Below, piece after piece: positions 60,869 to 64,000 of a stretch of 64,000 nt of DNA (positions are counted from its first letter, which is position 1; each line of letters starts with the position of its first letter). A program made the position numbers and the translations under genes. The stretch comes from Adlercreutzia caecimuris B7 (GTDB lineage: Bacteria; Actinomycetota; Coriobacteriia; Coriobacteriales; Eggerthellaceae): positions 1,640,258 through 1,704,257 of the forward strand of contig NZ_KE159646.1 in the NCBI RefSeq assembly GCF_000403355.2. The letters are read 5' to 3'. The notes under the pieces were generated by a model. It searched no databases, was not told the origin of the DNA, and worked only from the letters and a program-made list of their open reading frames with translations.

Positions 60869-61853
60869 GTCGACAACCCCCGAAAACGGCGCCGAGGTTT
60901 CCGCGCAGCCGGAGGAGGGCAGCCGCTCGAAGGTGAGTCGCGTGCGTCGGTACGTCCCGGGCATCGTGTTCGCCCTTCTCGTCATCGGCCTGGTAACCGG
61001 CATCAGCTCGGGCACCCTGTGCTCGGTGGGCTACGAGTCCATTGCGGCAGTATGCCCCCTCGGCGCGTTGGAATCGCTCTTCGGCGCCGGGACCTTCGTG
61101 GCGCGGGCCGTAATCATCCTGGCCGTGGCCGCCGCGGCGGTGCTGCTCGTGGGCAAGGCCTTCTGCAGCTGGGTGTGCCCCATCCCGCCGCTCGACCGGT
61201 TCCTGTCGGGCAAGAAGCGCCGCGAGGCCGACAAGGCGGCGCGCATCGAGGCGGCCCATCACGTGAGCGGGCGCCTGGCCGCGTGCGCCGGTTGTGCGGG
61301 CTGCGGCGAGAAGAAGCCCGGCGAGACGCCCCTTGCCTCCTCCGATGGCGCCGCCAAGCGACGGTTCGCGAAGGTGGACGGGCGCCATGTGGTGCTCGGC
61401 GGTTCGCTTGTGTCGGCGGCGATCTGCGGGTTTCCCGTGTTCTGCCTCATCTGCCCGGTGGGCCTCACCTTCGCCACGGCCATCGCCCTCTACCGCCTCG
61501 TCGGGTTCAACGAGCCCACCTTGGACCTCATCGTGTTCCCCCTCATCATCGTAGCCGAGCTCACCCTGCTGCGGAAATGGTGCCACCGCTTCTGCCCCAT
61601 CAGCGCCCTTATGGGGCTCGTGGCCAACTTCAACAAGGCCACGCGGCCCAAGATCGACCCCGACCTCTGCCTGCGCAAGGACGGCACGCCCTGCACCGTG
61701 TGCGCCGCCGCCTGCCCCGAGTTCATCGATCCGGCGGGAGATCTGGGCGACCGGGCTCTGGCCGAGTGCACCCGCTGCGGCCAGTGCGCCGCCGCCTGCC
61801 CCGCAGACGCCATCCGCTTCACGAAGAAAGGATTGACCCGTGGAAACCGCTAA
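60861..61853 (+). CDS. NapH-like membrane iron-sulfur protein
   Basis: ATG at 60861; 330 residues. Four to five membrane helices (first at about 30-52) and cytoplasmic CSWVCPIPP and CHRFCPISAL motifs, then two C-terminal 4Fe-4S motifs CTVCAAACPEF and CTRCGQCAAACP. It takes electrons from the menaquinol pool and passes them to NapG. It overlaps the following gene by 14 bases. Confidence 0.88.
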   Translation: MAKSTTPENGAEVSAQPEEGSRSKVSRVRRYVPGIVFALLVIGLVTGISSGTLCSVGYESIAAVCPLGALESLFGAGTFVARAVIILAVAAAAVLLVGKAFCSWVCPIPPLDRFLSGKKRREADKAARIEAAHHVSGRLAACAGCAGCGEKKPGETPLASSDGAAKRRFAKVDGRHVVLGGSLVSAAICGFPVFCLICPVGLTFATAIALYRLVGFNEPTLDLIVFPLIIVAELTLLRKWCHRFCPISALMGLVANFNKATRPKIDPDLCLRKDGTPCTVCAAACPEFIDPAGDLGDRALAECTRCGQCAAACPADAIRFTKKGLTRGNR

Positions 61854-62574
61854 CACGCCCGCGCCCTGCGATGCCGCCGACGGCGATCTTGCGTCCAAGC
61901 CCGCCGACCCCGCATCGGCACCCGAAGCCGACGCCAGCGCCGAGGCCACCTTCGAGGAAGCCGTGGCCGCCCTCACCGAGACGGTGAACCGGGCGCCCCT
62001 GCACCGCGAGATCTTCCTCAAGCTGCTCGCCTTCTGCACCACCCAGCGCACGCTCGCCGAAGCCGAGGAGGCGGCCCGAACCTGCCCCGAGTTCTCCTCG
62101 GTGGCCCAAAGCCCCTACCGGCTCATCCGCACCCTTGTGCACGCCGGCGGCCTGTATTGGCTGGAGCTGGACGAGACGGGCCGGCCCCTGACGCCCCAGG
62201 CCAGGGCGGGGCTCACTCCCGACGAGATCGAGGATGCCACCTTCGCCTACGCCGTGGTAACCACGCCGGTCGGCGAGCAGGTGGCCGAGGACCTCGCGCC
62301 CGAGAAGCGGCTGCAACGCCTCTTCGATCTCGTGCCCCAGCGGCTTACCACCTACCTGGACCTTATGGACTTCTGCCGAGAGCAGCGCACCTTCAAGGAG
62401 ATCGAGGCGCTGTTGCGCACCCGACCCGCCGCTGCCTTCGCGAGCACCACCTCAAGCCAACCCCTGCAGCCGAGCTTCTTCGTGGACGCACTGGAACGCT
62501 CGGGCGGCCTTGCCTGGAACGATGGATGGAAGATCACAGAGAGGGGAATGAAGGTATTGCAGCAACTTCGCTAG
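61840..62574 (+). CDS. Uncharacterised accessory protein of the molybdoenzyme operon
   Basis: GTG at 61840 with AAGAAAGGAT upstream; 244 residues, soluble. After an Ala/Pro/Asp-rich start (about 1-35) come two similar all-helical segments: EIFLKLLAFCTTQRTLAEAE (about 60) and TTYLDLMDFCREQRTFKEIE (about 172). The protein thus contains an internal duplication, each half ending in a short wing (GGLYWLELDETGRPLTPQA, GGLAWNDGWKITERG). The plan suggests tandem winged helices. It is not of the TorD type. A role in maturation or regulation of the molybdoenzyme is inferred from position. Confidence 0.7.
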   Translation: METANTPAPCDAADGDLASKPADPASAPEADASAEATFEEAVAALTETVNRAPLHREIFLKLLAFCTTQRTLAEAEEAARTCPEFSSVAQSPYRLIRTLVHAGGLYWLELDETGRPLTPQARAGLTPDEIEDATFAYAVVTTPVGEQVAEDLAPEKRLQRLFDLVPQRLTTYLDLMDFCREQRTFKEIEALLRTRPAAAFASTTSSQPLQPSFFVDALERSGGLAWNDGWKITERGMKVLQQLR

Positions 62575-62613
62575 GAACGCCATTTTGACCGTAGAGAGGA
62601 AAGAGAGGACCCC

Positions 62614-64000
62614 ATGACCAAGGGAACCATCAGCCGACGCGGCTTCATGAAGGCCGCAGCGGCCACGGGCGCGGCCCTGACGGCCGCCGGCTCGATCCCG
62701 CTGCTCGAAACGACCGATCAGGCCTTCGCCGCCGGATCCGTGGAGCGCGTGATGCACAAGACCGCCTGCCATGGCTGCACCAACTGCTGCCCGGTGCGCG
62801 TGTACACCGAGGACGGCCGCGTCGTGAAGATCGAGGGAGACCCGGACGGCCCCCTGAACAAGGGCGGCGTGTGCCTGAAGTGCCTGTCCCAGATCCAAAC
62901 CGTCTACAGCCCCCGCCACGTGCTGCACCCCATGAAGCGCGTCGGCGAGCGCGGCGAGAACCGGTGGGAGGCGATCAGCTGGGAAGAGGCCGTGGATTTG
63001 GCCGGCGAGCAGATTGCCACGGCCGTGAAGAAGTACGGCCCCTACTCCTACTGGAGCGCCCGCGGAGGCGGCGGTGCCTACATCGAATGGGAGACCTCCG
63101 GCCTCGACTACACCTTCGGCGGCTGCAACTCCCTCGCCTCCGGCGCCTGCCAGTGCGCCATGCCGCGCGACTTCGTCTCCACCACCTCGGTGGGCTTCAA
63201 CTGCTGCGTTGACATGGACAACGTGGACCGCTGGGTGGGCATCACCGACAACGCCGAGCTGGACGGCACCCGCCGTGACGACACGGAGCGCGTCTTCGTG
63301 CTGTGGGGCAGCCAGCCGCACTCCTCCAAGGCGGCCCACGGCGGCCACGGGCTGACCGACGCCCGGTCGAACCTCGGCGTGAAGACCATCGTCGTGGACC
63401 CCTACATGACCGCCGAGGCCACTAAAGCCGATGTGTGGCTTCCCGTGCGCCCCGGCTCCGACTGCGCCCTCATGCTGTCGTGGATCCACCACATCATCGA
63501 GAACAACCTGTACGACGAGGCGTTCGTCAAGCACTGGACCAATCTGCCCTTCCTCATCAACCCCGAGACGCGCCTGGCCTATCGCGCCGAGGAGGTATGG
63601 CCCGACTACGTGAACCCGGCCGCCGACCCCGCCGGCGTCTACGACACCCCGGCCTACGTGTGCTTCGACGCGAAAACCAACTCCGTCCAGCCCTTCCCCT
63701 TCACCGCCCCCGAGAACTGCGCGGTCGACCCGGTTATCTTCGCCACCGCCACCGTGAACGGCAAGGGGGCCAAGACGGCGGGCCAGATTTACAAGGAAGA
63801 GGCCGAGCCCTGGACCTTGGAGGCCGCCGGCGAGACCTGCTGGCTCGACCCCGAGCGCATTCGCGAGGCCGTGGAGCTGTACGCCAAGGCCGACTTCGGC
63901 GGCTTGTCCAACGGCGTGTTCTCCGACCACCAGGAGAACTCCTCCACCGCCCCCTTGGGCGCGCTCGCCATCGACGCGCTGCTCGGCTACGTGGAGTCCC
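62614..64000 (+). CDS. Tat-exported molybdopterin oxidoreductase (3' partial)
   Basis: ATG at 62614 with AGAGAGGA upstream; 462 residues visible, cut by the window end. Twin-arginine signal SRRGFMKAAAATG at residues 8-20, an N-terminal 4Fe-4S site with C52, C55, C58/C59 and a fourth cysteine near 87, then the bis-MGD-binding domains of the DMSO-reductase superfamily (FVLWGSQPHSSKAAHGGHG, DVWLPVRPGSDCALMLSWIH). The operon with NapG/NapH and a LuxR sensor resembles Eggerthellaceae catechol-dehydroxylase and related respiratory reductase loci. The substrate cannot be told from this part; a phenolic or other organic acceptor is most likely. Confidence 0.88.
   Translation, partial: MTKGTISRRGFMKAAAATGAALTAAGSIPLLETTDQAFAAGSVERVMHKTACHGCTNCCPVRVYTEDGRVVKIEGDPDGPLNKGGVCLKCLSQIQTVYSPRHVLHPMKRVGERGENRWEAISWEEAVDLAGEQIATAVKKYGPYSYWSARGGGGAYIEWETSGLDYTFGGCNSLASGACQCAMPRDFVSTTSVGFNCCVDMDNVDRWVGITDNAELDGTRRDDTERVFVLWGSQPHSSKAAHGGHGLTDARSNLGVKTIVVDPYMTAEATKADVWLPVRPGSDCALMLSWIHHIIENNLYDEAFVKHWTNLPFLINPETRLAYRAEEVWPDYVNPAADPAGVYDTPAYVCFDAKTNSVQPFPFTAPENCAVDPVIFATATVNGKGAKTAGQIYKEEAEPWTLEAAGETCWLDPERIREAVELYAKADFGGLSNGVFSDHQENSSTAPLGALAIDALLGYVES

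Overview
The window is a high-GC chromosomal segment that looks like a gut coriobacterium of the family Eggerthellaceae (Eggerthella, Gordonibacter and Adlercreutzia are the kind of genus I have in mind). The grounds are the strongly GC-biased codon use, a LuxR regulator fused to a large multi-membrane-span sensor, a Tat-exported molybdopterin oxidoreductase with NapG/NapH-type electron carriers, and many small regulator-plus-transporter pairs. The genus is an inference; no 16S or marker set is present.

Positions 1-8690 are the right end of a prophage: a fibronectin-type tail protein cut by the window edge, two tail/baseplate proteins, a tail fibre, a cassette array, a tyrosine recombinase, a holin, a small acidic protein and an amidase endolysin. 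The prophage stops at a terminator and the 3' end of a tRNA-Val, a plausible attachment site. The most interesting system lies at 4660-5973. The tail-fibre gene carries a short recombination site in its coding sequence, and four further copies (three in one orientation and two in the other, counting the first) precede four silent, in-frame alternative C-termini. The recombinase gene ends exactly at the last site. This is a phage shufflon that should switch the receptor-binding end of the fibre among five versions.

Positions 8889-24874 hold compact regulator/transporter modules: AraC plus DMT exporter, a pentapeptide-repeat protein behind a 25-bp inverted repeat, LysR divergent from a DMT exporter, a GntR(YtrA-like)/ABC operon, MarR plus MATE efflux, and a response regulator/histidine kinase/ABC ATPase/FtsX permease group. 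In the last group the same palindrome sits 81 bp upstream of both the regulator and the ABC start.

Positions 24972-52725 are mostly core genes with scattered regulators: coaBC, a Phd/RelE-type toxin-antitoxin pair, a serA-like dehydrogenase, TetR, a SanA/YdcF protein, a PAS hybrid histidine kinase, leuS, engB, a TDT transporter with divergent LysR, PRC-barrel and VanW proteins, guaB, a hydroxysteroid-dehydrogenase-like SDR, LysE with divergent LysR, rubrerythrin, M18 aminopeptidase and a lipoprotein. Three copies of a palindromic repeat of about 150 bp lie between genes at 37403, 47407 and 58203.

Positions 52726-56600 hold a gene-poor stretch with two candidate small RNAs, a TrpR-like regulator, and an IS3-family element whose end is interrupted by an IS481-family element. 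The window closes with an MFS exporter and a respiratory/dehydroxylase-type molybdoenzyme locus (LuxR sensor, NapG, NapH, accessory protein, catalytic subunit cut at the window end).
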